Shown in pieces: positions 1-8,451 of a DNA stretch of 64,000 bases. The stretch's first letter is position 1. Each line of letters opens with the position of its first letter. The notes under the pieces were generated by a model that worked only from the letters and a program-made list of their open reading frames with translations, made no database searches and was not told the DNA's origin. The position numbers were made by a program, and so were the translations under genes. Origin of the DNA: JBPYFK01 sp051984675 (GTDB lineage: Bacteria; Actinomycetota; Actinomycetes; Mycobacteriales; Pseudonocardiaceae); NCBI GenBank assembly GCA_051984675.1, contig JBPYFK010000008.1:128612-192611 (forward strand). The letters are read 5' to 3'.

Positions 1-408
1 GCGGTGTCCAGCCAGTTCGATGCCGGGCGCGCCGGCCGGTGGGTGCGCCAGAACGTGTTGCCACTGCTGCCCCCACCCGCGGACGCGGCTTGGCGGTCCC
101 GGGCCCAGATCCGCGACGATCTGTTCGCCTTCCTGACCGCTGCCGGCGGTGACATCGAGCTGTGGGCCTGGTATGCGGCCTACGACCATGTCGCGCTCGC
201 GCAGTTGTGGGGTTCGATGCCGGCGTTGCCCTCCCGGTTGCCGAAGTTCACCCGCGATCTTCGACAGCGGTGGGAGGAGGTCGGCAAGCCCAAGCTGCCG
301 CCGGCTCCGGCCAATGCGCATGACGCGCTGGCCGACGCCAAGCACAACCTCCAGCGCTGGTACGTGATCGAGGAGGAGCGCCGCCGGCGCGGTTACCCTC
401 TGAAGTGA
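1..408 (+). CDS. RNase AS, 3'-5' exoribonuclease (5' end outside window)
   Basis: This is the C-terminal ~135 residues of an actinobacterial polyadenylate-specific 3'-5' exoribonuclease of the Rv2179c (RNase AS) family, a DEDD-type nuclease that trims adenylate-rich RNA 3' ends. The reading frame is open to base 1, and family members are near 168 residues, so roughly the first 35 residues, including the initial DEDD acidic residue, lie outside. Visible signatures are the AWYAAYDHVAL segment and the late HDALADAKHN segment carrying the last acidic metal ligand. The phosphofructokinase follows 94 bp downstream and aroG comes next, as in mycobacteria where Rv2179c adjoins aroG. The first ATG/GTG in this fragment is not the true start. 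Confidence 0.85.
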   Translation, partial: AVSSQFDAGRAGRWVRQNVLPLLPPPADAAWRSRAQIRDDLFAFLTAAGGDIELWAWYAAYDHVALAQLWGSMPALPSRLPKFTRDLRQRWEEVGKPKLPPAPANAHDALADAKHNLQRWYVIEEERRRRGYPLK

Positions 409-502
409 GGACCCTGCTTGCTGCACCGATCAAGCACGTGACAAGCTCTGCCTCGTACGAGATCCAGATCACGTATCGCCAATGAGGTACGAGGAGGCCA
501 AC

Positions 503-1540
503 ATGCCAGCCGGGATGCGCATCGGAGTGCTCACCGGGGGTGGGGACTGCCCCGGTTTGAATGCCGTGCTCCGTGCGGTGACGCGTAAGGGGATCGAGGT
601 ACACGGGCACGAGATCGTGGGCTTTCGCAATGGCTGGCAGGGACCACTGGACGGGTTGACCACCCCGCTCGGGCTCCACGACGTCGAGCACATCCTCGAT
701 CGCGGTGGAACGATCCTCGGCTCCTCCCGAACCAACCCGATCAAGCAGGACAACGGTGTCGCCCGGATCAAGCAGACCCTGGCCGACCAGCAGGTCGACA
801 CGTTGATCGCGATCGGCGGTGAGGACACCCTTGGGGTGGCGGAGCGGCTCACCGCCGAGGGGCTGCAGGTGGTCGGTGTGCCCAAGACGATCGACAACGA
901 TCTCGCCTCCACCGACTACACCTTCGGTTTCGACACCGCCGTGCACATCGCGACGGAGGCGATCGACCGGCTGCGGACCACCGCCGAGTCGCACGAGCGC
1001 GCCCTGGTCGTCGAGGTCATGGGCCGGCACGCGGGGTGGATCGCGCTGCACTCCGGGATGGCCGGGGGCGCCAACGTGATCCTGGTGCCGGAGAAGGAGT
1101 TCAGCGTCGAGCGGGTCTGCCAGTGGGTGCAGCGCCGGTTCGAGCGGGAGTACGCGCCGATCATCGTGGTCGCCGAGGGTGCGGTCCCGGAAGGTGGCGC
1201 CGAGGTGCTGCAGGTGGGGGAGAAGGACGCGTTCGGGCACGTCCGGCTCGGCGGTGTCGGCACCTGGCTGGCCGAGGAGATCGCGCACCGGACGGGCAAG
1301 GAGTCCCGCGCGGTGGTGCTCGGGCACACCCAACGCGGCGGAACGCCTACCGCCTACGACCGGGTGCTCGCCACCCGCTTCGGTCTGCATGCCATCGACG
1401 CGGCACATGAGCGCGACTTCGGCAAGATGGTTGCCCTGCGGGGGACCGAGATCGTGCGGACGCCGCTGTCCGAGGCGACCGCGAAGCTGAAGACGGTTCC
1501 GCTGCACCGGTACGAAGAAGCCGAGGTCCTCTTCGGCTGA
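503..1540 (+). CDS. 6-phosphofructokinase, predicted pyrophosphate-dependent
   Basis: A 345-residue phosphofructokinase interconverting fructose 6-phosphate and fructose 1,6-bisphosphate. The N-terminal TGGGDCPGLNA loop, GGEDT at 105-109 and PKTIDND at 127-133 are the family motifs. The residue equivalent to E. coli Gly104 is Asp108 and that equivalent to Gly124 is Lys128. Asp plus Lys at these sites is the pattern of PPi-dependent enzymes such as that of Amycolatopsis methanolica; ATP-type actinobacterial enzymes keep Gly at the first site. Phosphoryl donor is therefore inferred to be PPi, making the step reversible. An ATG at 482 is in frame, but GAGGAGG at 491-497 sits 5 nt before the ATG at 503, so I chose 503. 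Confidence 0.9.
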   Translation: MPAGMRIGVLTGGGDCPGLNAVLRAVTRKGIEVHGHEIVGFRNGWQGPLDGLTTPLGLHDVEHILDRGGTILGSSRTNPIKQDNGVARIKQTLADQQVDTLIAIGGEDTLGVAERLTAEGLQVVGVPKTIDNDLASTDYTFGFDTAVHIATEAIDRLRTTAESHERALVVEVMGRHAGWIALHSGMAGGANVILVPEKEFSVERVCQWVQRRFEREYAPIIVVAEGAVPEGGAEVLQVGEKDAFGHVRLGGVGTWLAEEIAHRTGKESRAVVLGHTQRGGTPTAYDRVLATRFGLHAIDAAHERDFGKMVALRGTEIVRTPLSEATAKLKTVPLHRYEEAEVLFG

Positions 1541-1600
1541 GTCCGCCCGCTTCGCCCGCATGGCGCTCACCATGTCGTGTGAGATCCGGCGTCCCTTGCG

Positions 1601-1750
1601 GTGAACGGTGTTTATTTCCGGTGTCAGTTCGCGCGGGCGGGGCGACCAGAAGGTGGTGGCACGAGGCTGCTGGACCGCGCGTCCAAGCGGGTCGGCCTGC
1701 GGTTCACCCCTACCCGCACCATCAGCTGGGATCACCGCAAGCTCGGCTGA
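1601..1750 (+). CDS. Possible small protein, start unresolved
   Basis: A short frame between the phosphofructokinase and aroG. Its last 28 codons (1664-1747), from RLLDRASKRVG to SWDHRKLG, use G or C in the third position 26 times, as expected for a translated frame here; the upstream half of the frame does not show this bias. The peptide is basic and polar, with no signal or membrane segment. The only in-frame start is GTG 1601, with no convincing ribosome binding site, so the true start may differ or this may be the 3' remnant of a lost gene. I do not recognise the family. The surrounding 298-bp gap otherwise holds only the presumed aroG promoter. Confidence 0.35.
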   Translation: MNGVYFRCQFARAGRPEGGGTRLLDRASKRVGLRFTPTRTISWDHRKLG

Positions 1751-1838
1751 TCATCCGGCATGAACTCGGCCCGGTGCGGGCTGTGGGATCGGTCTCCCGC
1801 GTTCTGACCGGGTCCGGTCACCACCTACCCTGGAGTGC

Positions 1839-3227
1839 GTGAACTGGACGGTCGACGTACCTGTAGACAGCCTTCCCGAACTGCCGCCGCTGCCGGCTGA
1901 CCTGCGCGCGCGGCTGGACGAGGCGCTGGCCAAGCCTGCCGCGCAGCAGCCGGAGTGGCCGGACCAGGAACAGGTGCGCAACGTTCGTACGGTTCTGGAG
2001 AGCGTTCCGCCGGTCACCGTGCCCGCCGAGGTGGACCGCCTGCGCGGTCAGCTCGCGGCGGTCGCCCGGGGCGAAGCGTTCATGCTCCAGGGCGGTGACT
2101 GCGCGGAGACGTTCGCGGACAACACCGAGCCGCACATCCGGGCCACGATCCGCACGCTGCTGCAGATGGCGGTCGTGCTCACCTACGGCGCGAGCATGCC
2201 GGTGGTCAAGATCGGCCGGCTCGGCGGCCAGTACGCCAAGCCCCGGTCGAACCCGCTCGACGCGTTGGGGCTGCCGACGTACCGGGGCGACATGGTGAAC
2301 TCGCTGGTCGCCACCGAAGAGGCGCGCGTGCACGACCCGTCGCGCATGATCCGCGCCTACGCGAACGCCAGTGCGGCGATGAACCTGTCGCGGGCGCTGA
2401 CCAGCGCGGGTATGGCCGCGCTGACCCAGGTGCACGACTGGAACAAGGACTTCGTGCTGAACTCGCCGGCAGGGGAGCGCTACGAGTCGGTCGCCGCCGA
2501 GATCGACCGCGGGCTGCGGTTCATGACCGCCTGCGGGGTCAACGACTCCACCCTGCACAGTGTGGACCTGTACAGCAGCCACGAGGCGCTGGTGCTGGAC
2601 TACGAGCGCGCGATGCTGCGGTTGGACCACTCCAACGGTCAGCCACGGCTGTTCGACCTCTCCGGTCACTTCCTCTGGGTCGGTGACCGCACCCGCCAGC
2701 TGGATGGCGCGCACATCGCGCTCGCCGAGCTGATCGCGAACCCGATCGGGTTGAAGATCGGGCCGGCGACCACGCCCGAGATGGCGGTGGAGTACGTCGA
2801 GCGGCTCGACCCGCACGGCGAGCCCGGCCGGCTCACCCTGATCAGCCGGATGGGTAACGGCAAGGTCCGGGACCTGCTGCCGCCGATCGTGGAGAAGGTC
2901 ACGGCTGCCGGGCACGAGGTGATCTGGCAGTGCGACCCGATGCACGGCAACACCCACGAGTCGAGCACGGGTTACAAGACCCGGCACTTCGACCGGGTGG
3001 TCGATGAGGTCCAGGGTTTCTTCGAGGTGCACAACCGGTTGGGCACCCACCCCGGTGGCATTCACGTCGAGCTGACCGGCGAGGACGTCACCGAGTGCCT
3101 GGGTGGCGCGCAGGACATCTCGGACACCGACCTCGCCGGCCGGTACGAGACCGCGTGCGACCCCCGGTTGAACACCCAGCAGTCGCTGGAGCTGGCCTTC
3201 CTGGTGGCGGAGATGCTGCGTAACTGA
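1839..3227 (+). CDS. aroG: Class II 3-deoxy-7-phosphoheptulonate (DAHP) synthase
   Basis: A 462-residue type II DAHP synthase, condensing phosphoenolpyruvate with erythrose 4-phosphate in the first step of the shikimate pathway. Class II signatures are plain: LQGGDCAETF near residue 85, KIGRLGGQYAKPRS, the GPATTPEM segment, ISRMGNGKVRD, and QCDPMHGNT with conserved metal-ligand residues. Length matches M. tuberculosis AroG (Rv2178c). The start is GTG 1839 with a GGAG at 1832-1835, rather close to the start codon. Neighbours match the mycobacterial Rv2174-Rv2179c locus. In mycobacteria this enzyme binds and activates chorismate mutase; no chorismate mutase gene is in this window. Confidence 0.97.
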   Translation: MNWTVDVPVDSLPELPPLPADLRARLDEALAKPAAQQPEWPDQEQVRNVRTVLESVPPVTVPAEVDRLRGQLAAVARGEAFMLQGGDCAETFADNTEPHIRATIRTLLQMAVVLTYGASMPVVKIGRLGGQYAKPRSNPLDALGLPTYRGDMVNSLVATEEARVHDPSRMIRAYANASAAMNLSRALTSAGMAALTQVHDWNKDFVLNSPAGERYESVAAEIDRGLRFMTACGVNDSTLHSVDLYSSHEALVLDYERAMLRLDHSNGQPRLFDLSGHFLWVGDRTRQLDGAHIALAELIANPIGLKIGPATTPEMAVEYVERLDPHGEPGRLTLISRMGNGKVRDLLPPIVEKVTAAGHEVIWQCDPMHGNTHESSTGYKTRHFDRVVDEVQGFFEVHNRLGTHPGGIHVELTGEDVTECLGGAQDISDTDLAGRYETACDPRLNTQQSLELAFLVAEMLRN

Positions 3228-3258
3228 CAACGTCGGGCAACCGGACGAACCCCTTGGG

Positions 3259-4263
3259 GTGAGCGCGATGCGCGCGGCCGTCGTCGAGCGCCCTGGACAG
3301 GTATCGGTGTCCACTGTGGACGCACCGGTGCCGGCGGCGGACGAGGTCCTGATCGAGGTCTGGGCCTGCGGGATATGCGGTACGGACCTGCGGTTGGTGG
3401 ACGGCGCGATTCCGGCGGTCGAGTACCCGGTGGTGCCGGGCCACGAGATCGCCGGGCGAGCGATCGCGCTGGGGCCGGCTGTCGCCGGTGTCGCCGAGGG
3501 AGACCTGGTGGCCATCGATCCGTCGTTGCCGTGCGGGCGCTGCGCCTACTGCCAGGCTGGCCGAGACAACCTGTGTGAACGCGATGGCGCGATCGGCATC
3601 ACCGCGGCGGGAGGGGCCGCCGAGTACGTCAAGGCACCGGCGAGGAACTGCTACCCGCTCCCACCGGGTACTCCCGCGATGGTCGGGGCGTTGGTCGAGC
3701 CGCTGGCGTGCGCCGCGCACGGCCTGGACCGCGTGCCGCACGGCCTGACCGACCACGTGCTGGTCTATGGCGCGGGAACCATGGGGCTGCTGCTCGTTGT
3801 GCTGCTCCGCCGCTGTGGTGTGGCGTCCCTCTCGGTGGTGGATTCCCGCTTCGACCGCTTGACCGCGGCGGAGGCGATGGGGGCGAACACGGTTTCCACC
3901 AGCCCCGAGAAGTTCGACCGTGCCGGGGGTTGGGAGCTGGTCGTGGATGCGACCGGTTCGATCGCGGCGATCGAAGACGGGCTCGGACGGGTGCGGGCGG
4001 GCGGTACCTTTCTGCAGATCGCCCTCGCGGACGGCGCCACGGCCCGGTTCTCACCGTTTCGCGTGCTCCACGACGAGATCACGATCGTGGGTTCGGTGGC
4101 TGCGCACAACACCTTCGACCGTGCCCGTGACCTGCTGGTCACGGGTGCCGTGGACGTCTCGACGGTCGTCACGACCACGGTCGAGCTGGAGGAGTTCCCG
4201 TCCGCGCTGGCTGATTTCCGCGCGGGGCACGGCATCAAGACCCAGGTTGTCCCCGCTGGCTGA
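3259..4263 (+). CDS. Zinc-dependent medium-chain alcohol/polyol dehydrogenase
   Basis: A 334-residue medium-chain dehydrogenase. The N-terminal GroES-like domain carries CGICGTD (catalytic zinc Cys) and GHEIAG (second ligand), and the loop CGRCAYCQAGRDNLC supplies the four structural-zinc cysteines. The Rossmann domain has GAGTMG near residue 172. The layout resembles sorbitol, threonine and butanediol dehydrogenases; the substrate cannot be assigned. GTG 3259 is the longest start; ATG 3268 is preceded by GGGGTGA at 3256-3262 with 5-nt spacing and may be the real one, giving 331 residues. Its 3' end overlaps the convergent mannosyltransferase gene by 29 bp. It lies 31 bp after aroG and is probably co-transcribed; it has no counterpart in the mycobacterial locus as I know it. 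Confidence 0.85.
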   Translation: MSAMRAAVVERPGQVSVSTVDAPVPAADEVLIEVWACGICGTDLRLVDGAIPAVEYPVVPGHEIAGRAIALGPAVAGVAEGDLVAIDPSLPCGRCAYCQAGRDNLCERDGAIGITAAGGAAEYVKAPARNCYPLPPGTPAMVGALVEPLACAAHGLDRVPHGLTDHVLVYGAGTMGLLLVVLLRRCGVASLSVVDSRFDRLTAAEAMGANTVSTSPEKFDRAGGWELVVDATGSIAAIEDGLGRVRAGGTFLQIALADGATARFSPFRVLHDEITIVGSVAAHNTFDRARDLLVTGAVDVSTVVTTTVELEEFPSALADFRAGHGIKTQVVPAG

Positions 4264-5842
4264 CACTTTTGTCGTCCGCTGCGCCGGCCGGGGTGTTCGG
4301 TGCCCACCGCAGGAACATGTCCCCCAGCCCGAGCGGGTCGAACCGGAGGAGTGACAGGCCCGCCAACACCGCACCGGCGACGACCACGAGCATGGCGGCC
4401 CAGTTGTTCATGGCCTCCTCGCCGTCCGGGTAGTAGACAAGGGTCACGGCAACCGAGGCGGCCACGAAAAGCGCGAGCATGCGGCGGTTCCACGGCACCG
4501 CGGCCAGCAGCGCCACTCCCCAGCTGAAGTACCAGGGCAAGGTCGTGGGGGACAGGATCGCGGTGACGAGCAACGCGACCCCGGCGCGGCGGAGTGCGTC
4601 CGGGCCTCCTTCGCGGGCCAGCCACCACTGCCACGCCAGGAAGGCCACCAGCGCGAGTGCTCCGACCGTCCGCCCGGTCTTGACGAACGGCGTGGCGTCG
4701 ACGTCGACGAACAGCGACACCACCTGGTGCGCGAGTTGCCCGAGCCCGGTCGGGAGTGAGAGGTAGTTCACGATCCGGGACGGCGCGGACAGCGCGGGCA
4801 ACCAGCCGAAACCTACCTTGGCCAGCAGCATGCAACTGCCGAACACGGCGGTGAAGACGGCCAGGGAAGCGGCCAGCGCACGGACGAAGCGTTGCCACAG
4901 CGCGCCCCGCAGACGGGCCGCCCACACCCACACCAGGAAGGGCAGTGCCACGCCGGCGGTCGCTTTGACCGCCATGCCCAGCGTCACCAACGTGATCCCG
5001 GCGACATGCCGCCCTTCGAGCGTCAGCAGACCGCCTGCCGCGACCAGGCCCACCACTAGCATGTCGTTGTGCGGCCCGCCGACGAGGTGCACGACGGTCA
5101 GCGGGCTGGCCACGGCCAGCCACAACGCGAGCGGGAGCTGGCCGCCCAGTCGCTGGACCAGACCGGGCAGCACGAAGACGAACAGGGCCAGACCACCGAG
5201 CAGCACCAGCCGCATGGCGATGACGCTCGCGAGGACGTTGCTGCCGGCCACCAGGACCACGGCCTTGGCGATGGCGATGAACAGCGGACCGTACGGTGCC
5301 GGGGTGGTCTGCCAGAACCAGTGCACGTTGTCCGGTATAGGTCCACTGAGGACAGATGGGCCGTCCAGGTACGGGTCGAGGTCCTGCAACGCGAGCAGAC
5401 CCTGACCGAGGTAGCTGTAGACATCCCTGGTGAACAGTGGCGGCGCGAGGACCATCGGGGCGATCCAGGCCGTCGCGGCCAGCAGGACCCCACGGGAGCC
5501 GACCAGGCCATTCAGGACTCCACGGCCCAGCCGGACCCACGCCCACACCAGCAGAACGAAGCCCAGGTACAGCACCCCGGCGGCGAGGTCACGGCCGTGC
5601 CCGTAACGCACGGCCGACAGCGGACCCGATCCGAGCACGGGGTCAGACAGCAGTATTCCGCCCGCGCCGACCGAACCGGCCAGCATCAGCAGCGAACCGA
5701 CCGCGCCCAGCGCGACGGTTCGCAGTGGCAGCGGACCGTGCAGGGCACGGCTACCCAGCGGGGAAGGCGGGGCCGTGGCCGGTTCGCTCCGTGGGGTCGA
5801 GGACGGAACGGGACTCGGGGACATCTCCAGCAATACTGGCAC
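4235..5842 (-). CDS. mptA: Polyprenyl-phosphomannose-dependent alpha-1,6-mannosyltransferase, MptA-like
   Basis: A 535-residue polytopic membrane protein with about a dozen hydrophobic segments. It belongs to the GT-C family of MptA/MptB, which extend the alpha-1,6-mannan backbone of lipomannan/lipoarabinomannan from polyprenyl-phosphomannose on the outer face of the membrane. The early extracytoplasmic loop carries FTRDVYSYLGQG, with the Asp expected of GT-C enzymes, and VGGPHNDML follows. Rv2174 (mptA) has this position next to pknL and aroG, which supports the name. A related TIGR family was called carotenoid-associated membrane protein, and carotenoid genes do lie nearby. The start is GTG 5842 or ATG 5824; neither has a clear binding site. 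Confidence 0.82.
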   Translation of the reverse strand: MPVLLEMSPSPVPSSTPRSEPATAPPSPLGSRALHGPLPLRTVALGAVGSLLMLAGSVGAGGILLSDPVLGSGPLSAVRYGHGRDLAAGVLYLGFVLLVWAWVRLGRGVLNGLVGSRGVLLAATAWIAPMVLAPPLFTRDVYSYLGQGLLALQDLDPYLDGPSVLSGPIPDNVHWFWQTTPAPYGPLFIAIAKAVVLVAGSNVLASVIAMRLVLLGGLALFVFVLPGLVQRLGGQLPLALWLAVASPLTVVHLVGGPHNDMLVVGLVAAGGLLTLEGRHVAGITLVTLGMAVKATAGVALPFLVWVWAARLRGALWQRFVRALAASLAVFTAVFGSCMLLAKVGFGWLPALSAPSRIVNYLSLPTGLGQLAHQVVSLFVDVDATPFVKTGRTVGALALVAFLAWQWWLAREGGPDALRRAGVALLVTAILSPTTLPWYFSWGVALLAAVPWNRRMLALFVAASVAVTLVYYPDGEEAMNNWAAMLVVVAGAVLAGLSLLRFDPLGLGDMFLRWAPNTPAGAADDKSVSQRGQPGS

Positions 5843-5913
5843 ATGGACGGAGAAGTACCGCGGTGGAGACAGCGCGGTAACCGGTTCGTGATGTTCGGCC
5901 CGCTGTCGGCCGG

Positions 5914-7875
5914 TTACGGGAACGCGGTGAGATGCACGGTCGTGCCGGGCTGCACCTTCGATCCAGCGAGCGGGAACTGCGCGAACACCTGGCTTGTACT
6001 GCGGGGGACGAACTGCCGGACGTCCAGCGGCAGCCCGAGGGCCGCTGCCTGCTGACGAGCGGCGTCCACCGTGGAACCCAGGAACTCGGGAACGGTCACG
6101 GCGTTCGAGACCACCACGCCGATGCGCGGGTTGTCGCGCACCTGGACCAGCGTGCCCGGCTGGGGAGTGGTGCCGATCACGTGATTACCGTCTACATCGG
6201 ACGAGAACTGGACTCCGGCGTCGAAGGGCTGGAAGCCGCGCGACTGCAGCGCCTGGAACGCCTGCTCCCGGGTCATCCCGCGCACGTCGGGAACGGCCAC
6301 CGGTGCGGGTCCCTTGCTGAGGATGATCGTCACCGGCGTACCCAAGGTTACCCGCGTGCCGGGGCCAGGGCTGACCCCGATCACCCGGTTCGCCGGGACA
6401 GTGTCGTCGAAGCGGTTGAGCGCCGGGTTGAGCTGGGGCTGAAGCCTGGCGTTGCGGAGCAGGCGTTCGGCCTCCGCGGCGGTCAGCCCGGGGCTGACCG
6501 CCGGCACCTTCGGACGCCCCTGGGAGACCACGAGCTGGACCTCGTTGCCCCTGGCCACCTGGGAACCCTGCGTCGGATCGGAGCGGATGACCGTCCCGGT
6601 GGGAACGGTGTTGTCGAAGTCCTGGGTGATCGCCGGTTCCAACCCGGCGTTGCGCAACGCCTGCGTGGCCGCCGCCTCGGTGAGCCCGTTCACCCTGGGC
6701 ACGGCGACGTAGCGGCCACTGCCCAGCCACCACGCTCCCACCCCGACGAGCGCGGCCAGCGCCAGGACGGCCAGGGTCCAGACCAGTGCCGGCCGGTTCC
6801 GGCGCCGGTCGGGGACGCCGACGCCCGCGCGGTCACCTGACGCCTGCTCGGCCTCCGCCCGGGACATCGCGCGGGTGCCCTGCGGCCCGCCGGCACCCGT
6901 CCCGGCTACGGCCGGAAACTGCTCAGTCGGCGGATCGTCGACACTGCCGGCCGGCTCGACGCCGTGAGCGAGGGTCGGGACAGGAACCGGCACCGTGACG
7001 ATCCCCAGCTCCGCCCGCGCCGCCTGGACCGCTTCCAGGAACGCGGCGGCGTCTGACGGTCGCACCGACTCGTCGCGCCGAGTGGCGCGCACGACAAGGT
7101 CATCGATGGCGGGGGGAAGCTCTGGCGCCTGCACGCTGGGCGGTGGGACATCGTCGTTGACGTGCCGGTAAGCGACGGACAGCGCGGTGTCCGCGGTATA
7201 GGGCGGTTCGCCGGTGAGCATCTCGTAGAGCACGACACCAGCCGCGTACACGTCGGTGCGGGCGCTCGCCGCACCGGTCGTCACCTGTTCCGGCGACAGG
7301 TAAGCGACCGTGCCCAGCACGATGTTTCCGCTGCTGGCATTGGCCGCCGCCACGGCCCGCACCAGTCCGAAGTCGGCCACCTTGACCTGGCCGTCCTGGC
7401 CGATCAGCACGTTCTCCGGCTTGATGTCCCGGTGGACCATCCCCTCCCGGTGCGCGATCGCCAGCGCGGCGAGCACGGGTTCGAGCACGCTCAGCGCCAG
7501 TGCGAGCGGCAGCCGCCCGTACTCACGGATCAGGTCACGCAGCGTCCCACCCCGGACCAGCTCCATCACCAGGTAGACGTGGTCGTCATCGTCGAGTTCG
7601 CGGTCGACGCCCTGGTCGTACACCGCGACGACACCCGAGTCGTGCAGCCGCGCGGCGGCACGGGCCTCCCGCTCGAAGCGCTGAACGAAGGAGGGGTCGG
7701 CCGAGTACCGCGGGTCCATGACCTTGAGCGCCACCGGGCGGTCCAGGCGGGTGTCGTGACCGCGGTAGACGGTCGACATCCCGCCGCGCGCGACCAGCGC
7801 GTCTACTCGGTACCTGCGTTCCAGCAGCGCACCGACCAGGCTCGCCCCACGATTCGGGCGCGTCTCAGAAGTCAT
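5914..7875 (-). CDS. pknL: Serine/threonine protein kinase with four PASTA domains, PknL ortholog
   Basis: A 653-residue transmembrane kinase. The catalytic domain spans residues ~20-290 with the ATP-binding lysine K51, HRDIKPEN from 148 and DFG at 168-170. A proline/acid-rich linker precedes one membrane helix at ~364-384. The extracellular part (388-653) contains four PASTA repeats beginning at YVAVPRVNG, VPAVSPG, VAVPDVRG and VTVPEFLG, modules that bind peptidoglycan fragments or muropeptides in related kinases. Position beside mptA and divergent from the Rv2175c homolog identifies it as PknL. M. tuberculosis PknL, as I recall, lacks PASTA repeats while the Corynebacterium one has them. 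The 71-bp gap to mptA suggests co-transcription. Confidence 0.93.
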   Translation of the reverse strand: MTSETRPNRGASLVGALLERRYRVDALVARGGMSTVYRGHDTRLDRPVALKVMDPRYSADPSFVQRFEREARAAARLHDSGVVAVYDQGVDRELDDDDHVYLVMELVRGGTLRDLIREYGRLPLALALSVLEPVLAALAIAHREGMVHRDIKPENVLIGQDGQVKVADFGLVRAVAAANASSGNIVLGTVAYLSPEQVTTGAASARTDVYAAGVVLYEMLTGEPPYTADTALSVAYRHVNDDVPPPSVQAPELPPAIDDLVVRATRRDESVRPSDAAAFLEAVQAARAELGIVTVPVPVPTLAHGVEPAGSVDDPPTEQFPAVAGTGAGGPQGTRAMSRAEAEQASGDRAGVGVPDRRRNRPALVWTLAVLALAALVGVGAWWLGSGRYVAVPRVNGLTEAAATQALRNAGLEPAITQDFDNTVPTGTVIRSDPTQGSQVARGNEVQLVVSQGRPKVPAVSPGLTAAEAERLLRNARLQPQLNPALNRFDDTVPANRVIGVSPGPGTRVTLGTPVTIILSKGPAPVAVPDVRGMTREQAFQALQSRGFQPFDAGVQFSSDVDGNHVIGTTPQPGTLVQVRDNPRIGVVVSNAVTVPEFLGSTVDAARQQAAALGLPLDVRQFVPRSTSQVFAQFPLAGSKVQPGTTVHLTAFP

Positions 7876-8076
7876 GTTCTGTCAACCGTAGCCAACACCC
7901 CGGAGCCGGGGCTCACGGGCTTGCGGCCCTCTGACGTTGTTGGCCTGGGTCGGTCACCCGTTCGCGGCGCGATTCGGCCAAGCACCCGCCGGCGTCGCGA
8001 GGAACGGTCCCCGCGCAATCGTAGGAGACGATGTGACCCGACTGGTGCAAGGCAGGGGTACGTGTGATGTGGCATC

Positions 8077-8451
8077 GTGGGGAGCGTGAGTGCGATTCCT
8101 GCTGCTCTCGATGTCCTAGCTCCCGAGGTGGAGATCCTCCCGCTGCCAGACGTCGCCGAGCGCCTGCGCATGCCGGTCACCCGGGTGCACCAACTGATCC
8201 GTGATGGTCACCTCCTCGCGGTCCGCCGGGACGGCGTGCTCGGGGTCCCGACGGTGTTCCTCACGGAGACGGCCGTCGTGAAGGGGCTCGGTGGAACGAT
8301 CACCGTGCTTCGGGACAACGGCTACAACGATGACGAGATCCTGCGCTGGCTGTTCGCCGAGGACGCCTCGCTGCCCGGCTCGCCGATCGAGGCACTGCGC
8401 AGCGACCGGGGCAAGGAAGTGAAGCGCCGGGCGCAAGCCATGGGCTTCTGA
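8077..8451 (+). CDS. Rv2175c-like DNA-binding regulatory protein, PknL partner
   Basis: A 124-residue protein homologous to Rv2175c, a winged/helix-turn-helix DNA-binding protein that PknL phosphorylates in M. tuberculosis. The segment LPDVAERLRMPVTRVHQLIRDGHLLAVRRDG is the MerR/excisionase-like recognition helix pair, and the C-terminus keeps the EVKRRAQAMGF block. It is divergent from pknL, 201 bp away. GTG 8077 and GTG 8086 are both possible starts. The N-terminal tail is short and has no threonine before the HTH, so the Thr9 phospho-acceptor reported for Rv2175c has no evident equivalent (comparison from memory). The last 130 bp overlap the antisense end of crtB. Confidence 0.85.
   Translation: MGSVSAIPAALDVLAPEVEILPLPDVAERLRMPVTRVHQLIRDGHLLAVRRDGVLGVPTVFLTETAVVKGLGGTITVLRDNGYNDDEILRWLFAEDASLPGSPIEALRSDRGKEVKRRAQAMGF

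Noticed and set aside
248..1735. 495-residue reverse open frame over RNase AS and PFK genes
   Set aside because: Antisense shadow; no motifs.
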